DNA of 64,000 nt from DATJGR01 sp963735085 (lineage in GTDB: Bacteria; Pseudomonadota; Gammaproteobacteria; Pseudomonadales; Azotimanducaceae), in the NCBI GenBank assembly GCA_963735085.1, contig CAVTJP010000006.1, positions 186,001 to 250,000 of the forward strand, given 5' to 3'. Positions 8,326 through 17,439 of this stretch are shown in pieces. The translations under genes were made by a program, and so were the position numbers. The stretch's first letter is position 1. The number at the start of each line of letters is the position of its first letter. Under the pieces are notes generated by a model. The model made no database searches, was not told where the DNA came from, and saw nothing but the letters and a program-made list of their open reading frames with translations.

Positions 8326-9474
8326 ATGAACGAATTCGATAACGTCGTTGACCGCCGTGGCACGCACAGTAGCAAATGGAGCCGGTACGCCGGTTCGGAT
8401 GTGCTGCCGTTCTGGGTCGCCGATATGGATTTCCCTGCCCCGAGTTTCATCCGCGATGCATTGCAGCAGCGCCTCGATCATGGCGTTTTCGGTTACAGCG
8501 TAACGCCACCGGCGCTCGTCGACGCGACAATCACATGGTTGGCGGCGAAATTCGACTGGACCGTCTCGCCGGAATGGCTGGTGTGGCTACCCGGGGTGGT
8601 CACCGGGTTGAATCTCGCATGCCGATCAATCGGTGCCACCGGCGACTCGGTGATGATGAACGTGCCGATCTACTATCCGTTCCTATCGGCACCCGGTCAT
8701 TCGGCGCGCACGCTGATCGAAGTACCCCTCGTGCTCGACAATCGGCGTTGGGTTATGGACATTCCGGCAATGTCCGCTGCGTTGGGCAGCCACACGCGAC
8801 TGTTCATGTTCTGCAATCCCCAGAATCCAACCGGTCGAATTTACACCCGCGATGAGTTGGTCGCCGTCGCAAAGTTCTGTGAACAACACGATCTACTGAT
8901 CTGCTCGGACGAGATTCACTGCGAACTGCTTCTCGACGACACGCCGCACATCCCGATCGCATCATTGTCCCAGGACATTGCAGCGCGGACGATCACCCTG
9001 ATGGCACCGACGAAGACGTACAACACGCCCGGGTTGGGTTGCGCCTTTGCGGTAATTCCTGACGCGGCCCTGCGCCAGCGCTTCCGCGATGCGCGCGCGG
9101 GTCTGGTGCCGAACATCGGCCTGTTCGCTTACACCGCAGCAACCGCCGCCTACGAGGACCCATCCGATTGGCTCAATCGGTTACGCGCACACCTTCGCGC
9201 CAATCGCGATGCGCTCCAAACGTGCGTCGAGGAACTACCCGGCGTTTGCATGACACACGTCGAGGCGACCTATCTCGCCTGGATTGACGTCCGCGCGCTC
9301 GAACTCGCAAACGTCATGGGCCATTTCGAGTCTCACGGCCTGGGGTTCTCCGACGGCGCGCAGTTTCACGGCGCGGGGTTCATTCGTTTCAATTTCGGAT
9401 GTCCGCGCGCGACGCTGAATGAGGGACTGACACGATTCCGCCGCGCGGTGCACGCGGCGCAGAACGCGCGTTAG
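8326..9474 (+). CDS. MalY/PatB-family PLP-dependent C-S lyase or aminotransferase
   Basis: This 382-residue fold-type I PLP enzyme starts with the family signature PFWVADMDFPAP. It also has CNPQNPTGRIYTRDEL, CSDEIHCELLLDD (Asp contacting the cofactor) and APTKTYNTPGLGCAF (PLP lysine). MalY/PatB proteins usually act as cystathionine beta-lyases or cysteine-S-conjugate beta-lyases and release pyruvate, ammonia and a thiol. Some members act as repressor partners, and sequence does not show which applies. It stands alone, with a 10-bp convergent gap to the hydantoinase gene. Confidence 0.92.
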   Translation: MNEFDNVVDRRGTHSSKWSRYAGSDVLPFWVADMDFPAPSFIRDALQQRLDHGVFGYSVTPPALVDATITWLAAKFDWTVSPEWLVWLPGVVTGLNLACRSIGATGDSVMMNVPIYYPFLSAPGHSARTLIEVPLVLDNRRWVMDIPAMSAALGSHTRLFMFCNPQNPTGRIYTRDELVAVAKFCEQHDLLICSDEIHCELLLDDTPHIPIASLSQDIAARTITLMAPTKTYNTPGLGCAFAVIPDAALRQRFRDARAGLVPNIGLFAYTAATAAYEDPSDWLNRLRAHLRANRDALQTCVEELPGVCMTHVEATYLAWIDVRALELANVMGHFESHGLGFSDGAQFHGAGFIRFNFGCPRATLNEGLTRFRRAVHAAQNAR

Positions 9475-9484
9475 TCAATGCGAA

Positions 9485-11125
9485 TCAATCCGGGCTGCCC
9501 CAGCCGCCTCCGCCTGGCGTCGTCACACTGAGCACATCTCCAGGTAGTACATCGAACGCGGTTTTGGGCGCCAGAGTCGCACCATTGAGAACGTTCGATC
9601 CGGCCGCACCGGACTCGCCGCCTGACAGACCCCACGGTCCACGCCGGCGACGCTCGGTCAGCAACGTTACTGCTGCCGGTTCGAGGAACTCGAACTCGCG
9701 AACGATACCATCACCGCCGCTGTGGTATCCCCGACCACCGGAACCGCGAGCCAACTGGTAGCGTCTGACACGCAGAGGATAGTGTGTCTCGAGACTCTCG
9801 ATCGGCGTGTTCAGCGTATTCGTCATATGCGACTGCACACCGGAAACACCGGCACCGTTCGCATGCGCACCGGTGCCGCCGGCGATGGTTTCGTAGTAGT
9901 CCCAACGCCCGTCAGCACCGTGGCGGCCCATTGCAACATTGTTCATCGTGCCCTGGCTGGCGGCCGGAATCCGATCCGGCAACGCGCTCGCCAACGCACC
10001 GAGCAACACATCGACGATACGCATCGAAGTTTCCACGTTTCCTGCCGCCACCGCTGCCGGGTAATGCGCATCGACGAGACTGCCCGGCTGCGTCACGATT
10101 TCGATACAGCGGAACGCACCGCTGACGGCGGGCGTATGGGTTGGCATCAGACACCGGAATACATACAACACCGCCGCTGCGGTGACCGAAAGCGGGCAGT
10201 TGATGTTGCCGCGAACTTGCGCCGCCGTACCTGAGAAGTCCGTCGTGACTTGATCACCGAACACGCGCACCAGTACGCGGATGACCACGTCGCTCGCGCC
10301 CACACCATCGTCGTCCATAACGTCCTCAAACGCATACTCACCGTCTGGTATCACTGCGATCGCATCGCGCGCGAGCCGTTCAGCGTAATCGTTCAACGCG
10401 ATCACCGCCGTTGAAAATTCGTCGCCGCTCATTTGCGCGACCAGCGCCTCACCACGCCTCACACCCAATCGGCATGCGCTGATTTGAGCGAAAAAGTCGC
10501 CGAGGCGCTCATCGCCGCGATACGCGTCCGTCGAATCATGCGCACGCCCGGACAAGCCGTCGAACACGGCACGCGCCGATGCCGTCAGATCACCGTCGCG
10601 ATGCGCCAACATCGGTGCGATCACGATGCCTTCTTCTGCAAGCGTCGTAGAAATAGGCATCGATCCCGGTCGCTCTGCGCCAATGTTCGCGTGATGCGCA
10701 CGGCAAGCAGCGAACGCGACTAATCCGCCCGCGTGGAATATCGGGCAGACCGCCGTTACATCAGGTAGATGCGTTCCCCCGAGAAACGGATCATTCAACA
10801 AAACCACGTCGCCGGCGCGCCAGTCGAAGCGCTTCACAACGCCGGCCATCGCGTACGCCATGCTGCCGAGATGCACGGGTATGTGTGCCGCCTGACCGAA
10901 CAATTCGCCGCGCGCGTCGAACAGCGCGCAACTGAAATCCAACCGATCCTTGATGTTCGGCGAGAAGGCAGCGCGTCGCAGCGTAACCCCCATCTCATCG
11001 CAAATCGCCTGAACGCGACTCGCGAATAGCGACAGCCCAATGCCATCGAAAGCGCCATCGAAAGCACGATCGAATGTGCCATCGCGACGATGACCACCAG
11101 CGCTGTCGAAGGTTGAACTGGTCAT
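9485..11125 (-). CDS. hyuB: Hydantoinase B/oxoprolinase-type subunit (HyuB)
   Basis: This 546-residue protein matches the B subunit of ATP-dependent N-methylhydantoinase and oxoprolinase. Typical motifs are LNDPFLGGTHLPDV near residue 110, FSGTAAQVRGNINCP near 300, and LSGGESGA and TPGGGGWG near the C-terminus. The A subunit is normally next door but is absent here, so the substrate cannot be inferred. The first 30 residues are a low-complexity FDxA/FDGA run encoded by a 12-bp tandem repeat. Homology starts near IGLSLFASRVQ. No ribosome site is evident at the first ATG. Confidence 0.92.
   Translation of the reverse strand: MTSSTFDSAGGHRRDGTFDRAFDGAFDGIGLSLFASRVQAICDEMGVTLRRAAFSPNIKDRLDFSCALFDARGELFGQAAHIPVHLGSMAYAMAGVVKRFDWRAGDVVLLNDPFLGGTHLPDVTAVCPIFHAGGLVAFAACRAHHANIGAERPGSMPISTTLAEEGIVIAPMLAHRDGDLTASARAVFDGLSGRAHDSTDAYRGDERLGDFFAQISACRLGVRRGEALVAQMSGDEFSTAVIALNDYAERLARDAIAVIPDGEYAFEDVMDDDGVGASDVVIRVLVRVFGDQVTTDFSGTAAQVRGNINCPLSVTAAAVLYVFRCLMPTHTPAVSGAFRCIEIVTQPGSLVDAHYPAAVAAGNVETSMRIVDVLLGALASALPDRIPAASQGTMNNVAMGRHGADGRWDYYETIAGGTGAHANGAGVSGVQSHMTNTLNTPIESLETHYPLRVRRYQLARGSGGRGYHSGGDGIVREFEFLEPAAVTLLTERRRRGPWGLSGGESGAAGSNVLNGATLAPKTAFDVLPGDVLSVTTPGGGGWGSPD
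11042..11089. repeat. 12-bp tandem repeat, four imperfect units
   Basis: Four units close to GCCATCGAAAGC lie head to tail inside the 5' end of the hyuB-type gene. Units one and two are identical, and three and four are diverged. The repeat is in frame and encodes Phe-Asp-rich tetrads. A 12-bp unit can change copy number without shifting the frame. Confidence 0.65.
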
Positions 11126-11154
11126 TTCACTGGACTACCATTCACGCTTTCCTT

Positions 11155-11176
11155 AAGGCAGCAGTTGCTGCCTTTT
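11155..11176 (+). terminator. Hairpin with short T-run in the hyuB-argD divergent region
   Basis: AAGGCAGC at 11155-11162 pairs with GCTGCCTT at 11167-11174 around an AGTT loop. TTTT then follows. On the plus strand this looks like a small Rho-independent terminator or attenuator. No gene upstream on that strand needs ending: the nearest, the MalY/PatB-type gene, stopped at 9474. A leader role ahead of argD, about 65 bp downstream, is therefore possible. The T-run is short. Confidence 0.4.
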
Positions 11177-11241
11177 GTCGTTTGGGCACCTGCTGATTTC
11201 CGCCCTCATTGCACAGCGCGGAACCGACAAGGGACACGTTC

Positions 11242-12420
11242 ATGGCAGCACTCATGGATACCTACGCGCGGTTACCGGTCGCGTTCAGTCACGGCGAAGG
11301 CGCGTATCTATTCGATACGCAGGGTAACAAATATCTGGATGCGCTCGCTGGGCTCGCAGTAACCGGGCTCGGTCACGCGCATCCGAAGGTCACCGCCGCC
11401 ATCGCGCACCAGGCAGGTCGCCTGATGCACACGTCAAACCTGTATCAGATCACGCTGCAGGAGACCCTCGCACAGCGGTTGACGGCGCTGGCATCAATGG
11501 ATCGCGTATTTTTTTGCAATTCCGGTGCAGAGGCGAATGAAGCCGCAATCAAGATCGCGCGGCTGTACGGCCACGGCCGCGGTATCAGCAAACCGCACAT
11601 CATCGCGATGGAAGGATCATTCCATGGCCGCACGATGGCGACCTTGACGGCAACCGGCAATCGCAAGGTTCAGGCGGGTTTCGAACCCCTTCTCGGCGGT
11701 TTCGTTCGTGCGCCCTACAACGATGTGCAGGCAATCGAGAAGATCGCCGAAAACAATGACGAGGTCGTCGCAATTCTCGTCGAGCCGATCATTGGCGAAG
11801 GTGGCGTGGTGGTGCCAGGCGATGGGTATCTGCCGGCACTGCGGCGGATCTGCGATGCGAAGGGATGGCTGTTGATGCTCGATGAGGTGCAGACCGGCAA
11901 TGGCCGCACCGGCCGCTTGTTCGCCTACCAGCACGACGGAATTCTGCCCGACGTCGTCACGACGGCGAAGGGCCTGGCAAATGGTCTACCGATCGGGGCG
12001 TGCCTCGCACGCGGCATTGCGGCGGAAACGCTGCGACCGGGCAATCACGGATCGACGTTCGGCGGCAATCCACTCGCCTGTGCCGCCGCACTCGCGGTTC
12101 TGGATGCACTGGTTGACGACCGACTGATCGAACGTGCTGCGGTACTCGGCGAACGTATCCTGAACGGTTTTCGGCAGGCGCTCGCTGGTGACAACCACGT
12201 TGTCGACGTGCGCGGCAAAGGTCTGATGTTGGGCATCGAACTGGATTCTCCGCAACCAAATCTCGTGAAGGCAGCGCTGGCCGCCGGACTGCTGATCAAC
12301 GTAACGCGGGATTGCGTCGTCCGCCTGCTGCCGCCGCTTATTCTCACCGACGCGCAGGCCGACGAACTCGTCGCTCGTGTGGTCGCCGTGATCAAAGATT
12401 CGACCGCGGGCGCGTCGTGA
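11242..12420 (+). CDS. argD: Acetylornithine aminotransferase
   Basis: This 392-residue class III PLP aminotransferase makes N-acetylornithine in arginine synthesis; such enzymes often also act on succinyldiaminopimelate. Visible motifs are FCNSGAEANEAAIK (phosphate binding), MEGSFHGRTMATL, LDEVQTGNGRTG (Asp holding the pyridine ring) and TTAKGLANGLPIGA (PLP lysine). The ATG at 11242 follows GGGAC by 6 bp. A second ATG at 11254 is also possible. The gene overlaps argF by 4 bp (GTGA), so the two are translationally coupled. The general aminotransferase fold leaves other ornithine-type substrates open, but the argF neighbour supports ArgD. Confidence 0.94.
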   Translation: MAALMDTYARLPVAFSHGEGAYLFDTQGNKYLDALAGLAVTGLGHAHPKVTAAIAHQAGRLMHTSNLYQITLQETLAQRLTALASMDRVFFCNSGAEANEAAIKIARLYGHGRGISKPHIIAMEGSFHGRTMATLTATGNRKVQAGFEPLLGGFVRAPYNDVQAIEKIAENNDEVVAILVEPIIGEGGVVVPGDGYLPALRRICDAKGWLLMLDEVQTGNGRTGRLFAYQHDGILPDVVTTAKGLANGLPIGACLARGIAAETLRPGNHGSTFGGNPLACAAALAVLDALVDDRLIERAAVLGERILNGFRQALAGDNHVVDVRGKGLMLGIELDSPQPNLVKAALAAGLLINVTRDCVVRLLPPLILTDAQADELVARVVAVIKDSTAGAS

Positions 12421-13322
12421 TCCGACATTTCCTGACCTTGCTGGATTTCACCCCGGAAGAGCTTTCGAGATTGATCGAACGTGCAATCGAGCACAAACGC
12501 ATGCGCAAGGCCGGCACATTGTTCGAGCCGTTGCGCGGCCGCACTCTAGCAATGGTCTTCGACCTCTCGTCAACCCGGACCCGTGTAGCCTTTGAAGCGG
12601 GCATGCACCAACTCGGTGGCCACGCGATCTTCCTCAGCCCCAACGACACCCAACTGGGGCGCGGCGAACCCGTCGAAGATACCGCTCGAGTGCTGTCCGA
12701 AATGGTCGACATCATCATGCTGCGCACATTGCGTCACGAGGATGTAGAAGCCTTCGCCGGCGCAGCCCGCGTACCCGTCATCAATGCAATGAGCGCGCGC
12801 TCGCATCCATGTCAACTACTCGCGGACGTCCAGACATTCGTTGAGTGCCGCGGCTCGATTCAGGACAAAACCGTCGCGTTCGTCGGTGACGGCCACAACA
12901 TGTGCAACTCGTACATCGAAGCATCGAGACAATTCGGCTTCGATCTCAGGATCGCATCTCCAAAGGGATTCGAGCCGTCAGCCGAAGTGATCGCGAGCAC
13001 GAACCGCGCCACGCTCGTCGATACACCGCAAGAAGCAGTCACCGGTGCGGATCTGATCGTCACTGACGTGTGGTCGTCAATGGGCCACGAATCCGAACAA
13101 TCGGAGCGACGCAAACAGTTTGATGGCTATCAGGTCGACAGATCGCTACTCGATTTCGGCGCCCGCGATGCGCTATTCATGCATTGCCTGCCGGCGCACC
13201 GCGGCGAAGAAATCAGTGAAGACATTTTCGACGACCCGCGTTCCGTTGTCTGGGCAGAGGCCGGCAATCGGCTCCACTCGCAAAAGGCGCTACTGGAATT
13301 CCTCAGCATTGCCAACGGCTAA
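12417..13322 (+). CDS. argF: Ornithine carbamoyltransferase
   Basis: This 301-residue enzyme joins ornithine and carbamoyl phosphate to citrulline. The carbamoyl-phosphate loop reads SSTRTRVAFE near residue 50. MNAMSARSHPCQLLAD-type residues and the ornithine motif HCLPAHRGEEI near 255 are intact. The GTG at 12417 overlaps the argD stop as GTGA. The frame is open further upstream inside argD, but homology starts at IRHFLTLLDF. It ends 27 bp from the convergent cyclic-di-GMP gene. The anabolic role is inferred from argD; no arcA or arcC is present. Confidence 0.97.
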   Translation: MIRHFLTLLDFTPEELSRLIERAIEHKRMRKAGTLFEPLRGRTLAMVFDLSSTRTRVAFEAGMHQLGGHAIFLSPNDTQLGRGEPVEDTARVLSEMVDIIMLRTLRHEDVEAFAGAARVPVINAMSARSHPCQLLADVQTFVECRGSIQDKTVAFVGDGHNMCNSYIEASRQFGFDLRIASPKGFEPSAEVIASTNRATLVDTPQEAVTGADLIVTDVWSSMGHESEQSERRKQFDGYQVDRSLLDFGARDALFMHCLPAHRGEEISEDIFDDPRSVVWAEAGNRLHSQKALLEFLSIANG

Positions 13323-13349
13323 CGGCAACGGCTGACTGCGGCTGCACGC

Positions 13350-16300
13350 TCAATTGAGTTGCAGATTCGCGAGTAGCGCCGGCTTCTCGATCCCATAGCC
13401 CTGTGCGAAGTCGACACCAATCTCTCTGAGTTGATCGAGAATCGCGTCGTTCTCGACGAATTCCGCAATCGTCTTCTTGCCCAGGTAGTGGCCGATTTCG
13501 TTGATTGAGCGCACCACCGCGTAGTCGCTGGGATTGTGATTCAGATCTTTTACGAAGACGCCGTCGATCTTGACGAAATCGACCGGTAGATTGCGCAAGT
13601 ACGAATACGACGAAAGGCCGGTTCCGAAATCGTCCAGCGAAAATCTGCAACCGATGATCTTCATGCGATTCATGAAATCGCGCGCGTTGTCGAGGTTGGC
13701 AATCGCAGCAGTTTCGGTGATTTCGAAACAGACCTTGCTCGTGGGCGCCTGCATCCGGGAGAACTGTTCGAGCACGAAATCCGCAAACGACTCGTCGTTG
13801 ACCGAGTGACCCGACACGTTGATCGCGAAGCCACCGAAGTTGTCGAGCGCGCTACGGTGATCAGCCATCCACTTCAGCACGTTCTCGACCACCCAGCGAT
13901 CGACCATCGTCACGCGGTTGTAGGTCTCCGCGGCCAGGATGAACTCGCTCGGCGGCATCAGGTCGCCGAGTTCATCGCGCATCGTCAAAAGAATCTCGTA
14001 GTGGTGACTTGCACCGTTTGAATTGACCGGCACCGGCGCAATGCGCTGACAGTTCAACACGAGTCGGCCGTCATCGATCGCCTTGTCGAGTTGCGTAACC
14101 CATTCCATGACTCCGCGGCGACGCATCATGCGCGCATCACCGAGTTCATATTCCTGAACGCGGTTGCGGCCCGCGTCCTTGGCGGCATAGCAGGCTTCGT
14201 CGGCCGAACGCATCGCCGCATCGGCATTCGGCATGCCTTCATCGATGAACACCACCCCGATGCTCGTGGACAACGAGTAGTGGCGATCTTCCCAATCGAA
14301 TCTCTGCTCGCGAACGACCTTCAGCAGGCACTGGGCGACTTCGCGTGCCGATTCGGTCTGGATATCCGTGATCAGAACACCGAACTCATCGCCGCCCAAC
14401 CGCGCTACCTTCGCCGACAGATCGCTCAGGCCAGCCACCAGACGCCCGCCAACCATCTTCAACAGCTCATCACCCGCGGTATGGCCACTGCTGTTGTTGA
14501 CGATCTTGAACTGATCGAGGTCGAGATAGAACAACGCGTGCTGAGCGCTCATCGCTTTCGCGGTCTCGATCGCCATCGCCAGATTGCGTTCGAATTCCTT
14601 GCGGTTTAGCAGCTTCGTCAGGTCGTCATGGGCAGCCTGAAAGGTCAACTGATTGTGCATGTTCTGCAGCATGCGCTGTGACGCACGCTCCATCAGCGGC
14701 AGATCGAAGTCGTCGAGCAAGGTGACTCGTCCGGCATGCAGTCCGTCAGCCATCTCCTTCAGAGGTATCTCGCGCGACTTCACGCCCTTGCGGTTGACCA
14801 GCACGTAAAAGGCATAGTCGTCGCCGATGAAGGCGACCGAAAGGATCAGCGGTCGACCCTCTTCGTCCGACATCGCCAACCACTCTCCAACGTTCATGCG
14901 GCGAGCCCTATCCAGCGCACGCCCCCAGTTTTTGCGGATGTCTTCGTCGTCGGTTTGGATCTCGGGTGAGGCATCCGGCAACAACCCTTCCAGTCCGAGC
15001 GCCTTCTCCGTTTCGTCTGCGCCGACCCGGGTGACCTTGATCTTGGCTTTGGCGCCGGTCGTGTCGCCGACCAGAGCATCCGACAAGCCCATCACTAACG
15101 GTGTGCGCTTGCCGGGCTCGAAGGAAATGCTGTTGAGACCGGCGACGACGCGCTTGAGCAGCACCTCCGGCTCCACGTAACCCGAGGTGCCAACCGAAGA
15201 CTCACCGGTGAGTTGGGCTAGCACTTGCTCGGCGGTCGCGGCGGCATCGCGCCATTCATTGCTGTTCGGTCCATGGCGCAAATGAGTGTGAACCAGCAGA
15301 TTGCGCCAGCCCGGATTCATCAGCCTGAGGAACAGCTCGGGCACTTCTCTTCCCGCTATGTGCGGTTCCAGTTGACTCGCGACCGCACGTCGAGCACGCG
15401 CGAGTTTCTGCTGACCCTCGCTCGCCCGAACGGTTCGCTCGACGTTGCCCCGGTACGCCTTGGTTTGACGTTCGACCAACGGCCCGAGTTCTTCGAGAAC
15501 ATCCTCGAATACTTCCGGATTGCGGTCATAATCCTTGACGATGCGTTCCAACAGCTCGTCAACGCGGCGCCCTACTTCGCGGTCGATTCCAACCTTCACG
15601 TCCTGGGCGTTACCCAACCGCGCCAACTGGTTGAGCACCTCGACCGCCGAGTGCGGTCGCTCGGCATCATGCTCCAGAAACTCGGGATCCTTCGTCGCCA
15701 GCTTGTTGAGGGTCAGCTCCAACCGCTTCACCCAGCCGCGAATACCCTCCGTCAGTAGCTTGTCCTGCTCGATTGAGCCGACCAGATTCTCCATGACGTC
15801 GAGCGTGTCGTAGAGTTCCTCACCGAATGCCTTGGTGCCGCCGTGACGCGCTTTCAAGACTTCCATCAGACGCGGCTTGAGTCGACTGTCGGTAACTGGC
15901 GCGTCGCCCATTTCCGCTTCGATCTGTGAAATCGCCTGAAGAATGTCGTTGGGGTCGTAGCGTTGGTCCGGCGCTGCATTCGGCCCCGCGAATTCAACCT
16001 CGTCCGGCGCGCCCTGCAATCGGCGAGCGCGACGGCCGAGATTCAGCAACTCGCGAGCCGCCTTGTAGACCTCCGCGGTACCACCTTCTTTTGGCGCAAA
16101 CGGATTGTATGAGGCGCTCGGCGCCATCGAGATACCGTCCGCTGCCATGGCCGCTTCGCGAAGTGGTGCGTCGAGCTCCTGATAGTTCTGCGACGGTTCG
16201 GGCCGTCTCTTAGCTGCGCCTCGGCGCATCGAGCGCTGCATGGCCTCGCGCAGTTCTTCCAGCGAGGGAAATACTCCGCTCTCTTCGAGCATCTTGCTGA

Positions 16301-17402
16301 TTGCGGGATACAGATTCGCCAACACCGAGTGCAGCACAATCTCGAACTCTTTATAAATGTCCTGGCGCACCTGTCTGCGCACGTCAATTGCGGACAGGGC
16401 GTCATCGAATGCCCACGCCAGAGCAGCGGGGCCGATCGGTACAACGTCTTTGTGTCCCCATGGCTTCGCGATCATGCCCAGCCGCGAGCGAATCTCGAAC
16501 AAAATGTCGCTGAAGCGGTTTTCCGTTTTCGATATCACTTCCGCAACCGCCAGCCATTCCTCGAATTCTTCAGTGTCGACGATCTGCAGCTTTGCACTGC
16601 CGCCGGTCTCTCTTCGCCGGCGCTTCTCGAGCACCGTCTCAAGGTCGGATATCTGATCTATCTGAGCAATTACGGCGCGACCGAATTTCGTGCGGATCGA
16701 ATCACGCTGCTTTTCCAGTTGATCGAGCCCCTCGAAATACATCATCTGCACCGCGTTGGTGCCAGCGTCGCGCGCCCTCAGCAGCAGATCGCGATCACAT
16801 TTTTCAAAGAACAACTTCGATATGCGATTGACGCCGCGGGTAGCAACCTTGCTCAGTTGCTCTTTGATGCGATCGGCGTCCTGATCTTTGATCCGCCGAT
16901 CCCGCAGGAACGTCTCCGGAACCTCGGACGGACCATCGACCTGTTGAGCCGCTGTTTCCGCTTCTTCTGGCTTACGACCGCGCGCAAGGTCGGCTGCACT
17001 GTTGGCGACCATGCCGGACGCAACCGCAAAATCCATCAACACTTCGAACGTTTTGGGCGGCAGCGCCGAAGCGAAACGAATACCCATGCCATTGCCGGAA
17101 TCGAGCACGCGGGATATCTGGGCCTGCATGCGGAAGTGCTGGTCCCCATGCGGTGTCGGTACCGAGAAATGTAGACTTAGCGGATCAGCCGGCTTGGGCT
17201 CCGCACCCGTCGCCAACAACGAGCGTGTACCGCCTGTGCCGACCAGCAGCATGCCACCCTGGCAGAAGTCGCGGATGGTGCACAGCCACGATCGCCCCTT
17301 CTGGGGGTGAACGAGCGCACCGATCGAGATGGGCTGTCGCGCGTGAGTTCGCCGGTCCACGTCCTTCTTCTCCGGCTTCGGCGCCGCTGAATACGACGCC
17401 AT
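13350..17402 (-). CDS. PilZ-DUF1631-GGDEF-EAL cyclic-di-GMP protein
   Basis: This is a 1,350-residue cytoplasmic signalling protein. Residues 15-110 resemble a PilZ domain (RRTHARQPISIGALV, later an NGMGIRF-like strand). About 150-850 is a DUF1631 region rich in helices. A GGDEF domain follows with an intact RLGGDEFGVLI. The EAL domain reads YEILL in place of EALLR but keeps the glutamate. NVSGHS, FEITET, LDDFGTGLSSY, VKIDGVF and QGYGIEKP are also kept, so both activities look possible. The GGDEF lacks an RxxD inhibitory site five residues upstream. The ATG at 17402 is chosen because longer frames enter the upstream gene. Confidence 0.92.
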   Translation of the reverse strand: MASYSAAPKPEKKDVDRRTHARQPISIGALVHPQKGRSWLCTIRDFCQGGMLLVGTGGTRSLLATGAEPKPADPLSLHFSVPTPHGDQHFRMQAQISRVLDSGNGMGIRFASALPPKTFEVLMDFAVASGMVANSAADLARGRKPEEAETAAQQVDGPSEVPETFLRDRRIKDQDADRIKEQLSKVATRGVNRISKLFFEKCDRDLLLRARDAGTNAVQMMYFEGLDQLEKQRDSIRTKFGRAVIAQIDQISDLETVLEKRRRRETGGSAKLQIVDTEEFEEWLAVAEVISKTENRFSDILFEIRSRLGMIAKPWGHKDVVPIGPAALAWAFDDALSAIDVRRQVRQDIYKEFEIVLHSVLANLYPAISKMLEESGVFPSLEELREAMQRSMRRGAAKRRPEPSQNYQELDAPLREAAMAADGISMAPSASYNPFAPKEGGTAEVYKAARELLNLGRRARRLQGAPDEVEFAGPNAAPDQRYDPNDILQAISQIEAEMGDAPVTDSRLKPRLMEVLKARHGGTKAFGEELYDTLDVMENLVGSIEQDKLLTEGIRGWVKRLELTLNKLATKDPEFLEHDAERPHSAVEVLNQLARLGNAQDVKVGIDREVGRRVDELLERIVKDYDRNPEVFEDVLEELGPLVERQTKAYRGNVERTVRASEGQQKLARARRAVASQLEPHIAGREVPELFLRLMNPGWRNLLVHTHLRHGPNSNEWRDAAATAEQVLAQLTGESSVGTSGYVEPEVLLKRVVAGLNSISFEPGKRTPLVMGLSDALVGDTTGAKAKIKVTRVGADETEKALGLEGLLPDASPEIQTDDEDIRKNWGRALDRARRMNVGEWLAMSDEEGRPLILSVAFIGDDYAFYVLVNRKGVKSREIPLKEMADGLHAGRVTLLDDFDLPLMERASQRMLQNMHNQLTFQAAHDDLTKLLNRKEFERNLAMAIETAKAMSAQHALFYLDLDQFKIVNNSSGHTAGDELLKMVGGRLVAGLSDLSAKVARLGGDEFGVLITDIQTESAREVAQCLLKVVREQRFDWEDRHYSLSTSIGVVFIDEGMPNADAAMRSADEACYAAKDAGRNRVQEYELGDARMMRRRGVMEWVTQLDKAIDDGRLVLNCQRIAPVPVNSNGASHHYEILLTMRDELGDLMPPSEFILAAETYNRVTMVDRWVVENVLKWMADHRSALDNFGGFAINVSGHSVNDESFADFVLEQFSRMQAPTSKVCFEITETAAIANLDNARDFMNRMKIIGCRFSLDDFGTGLSSYSYLRNLPVDFVKIDGVFVKDLNHNPSDYAVVRSINEIGHYLGKKTIAEFVENDAILDQLREIGVDFAQGYGIEKPALLANLQLN

Positions 17403-17439
17403 GAGGCCGAGAGAGCCTAACTGATTTGAGGGTGGCGGG

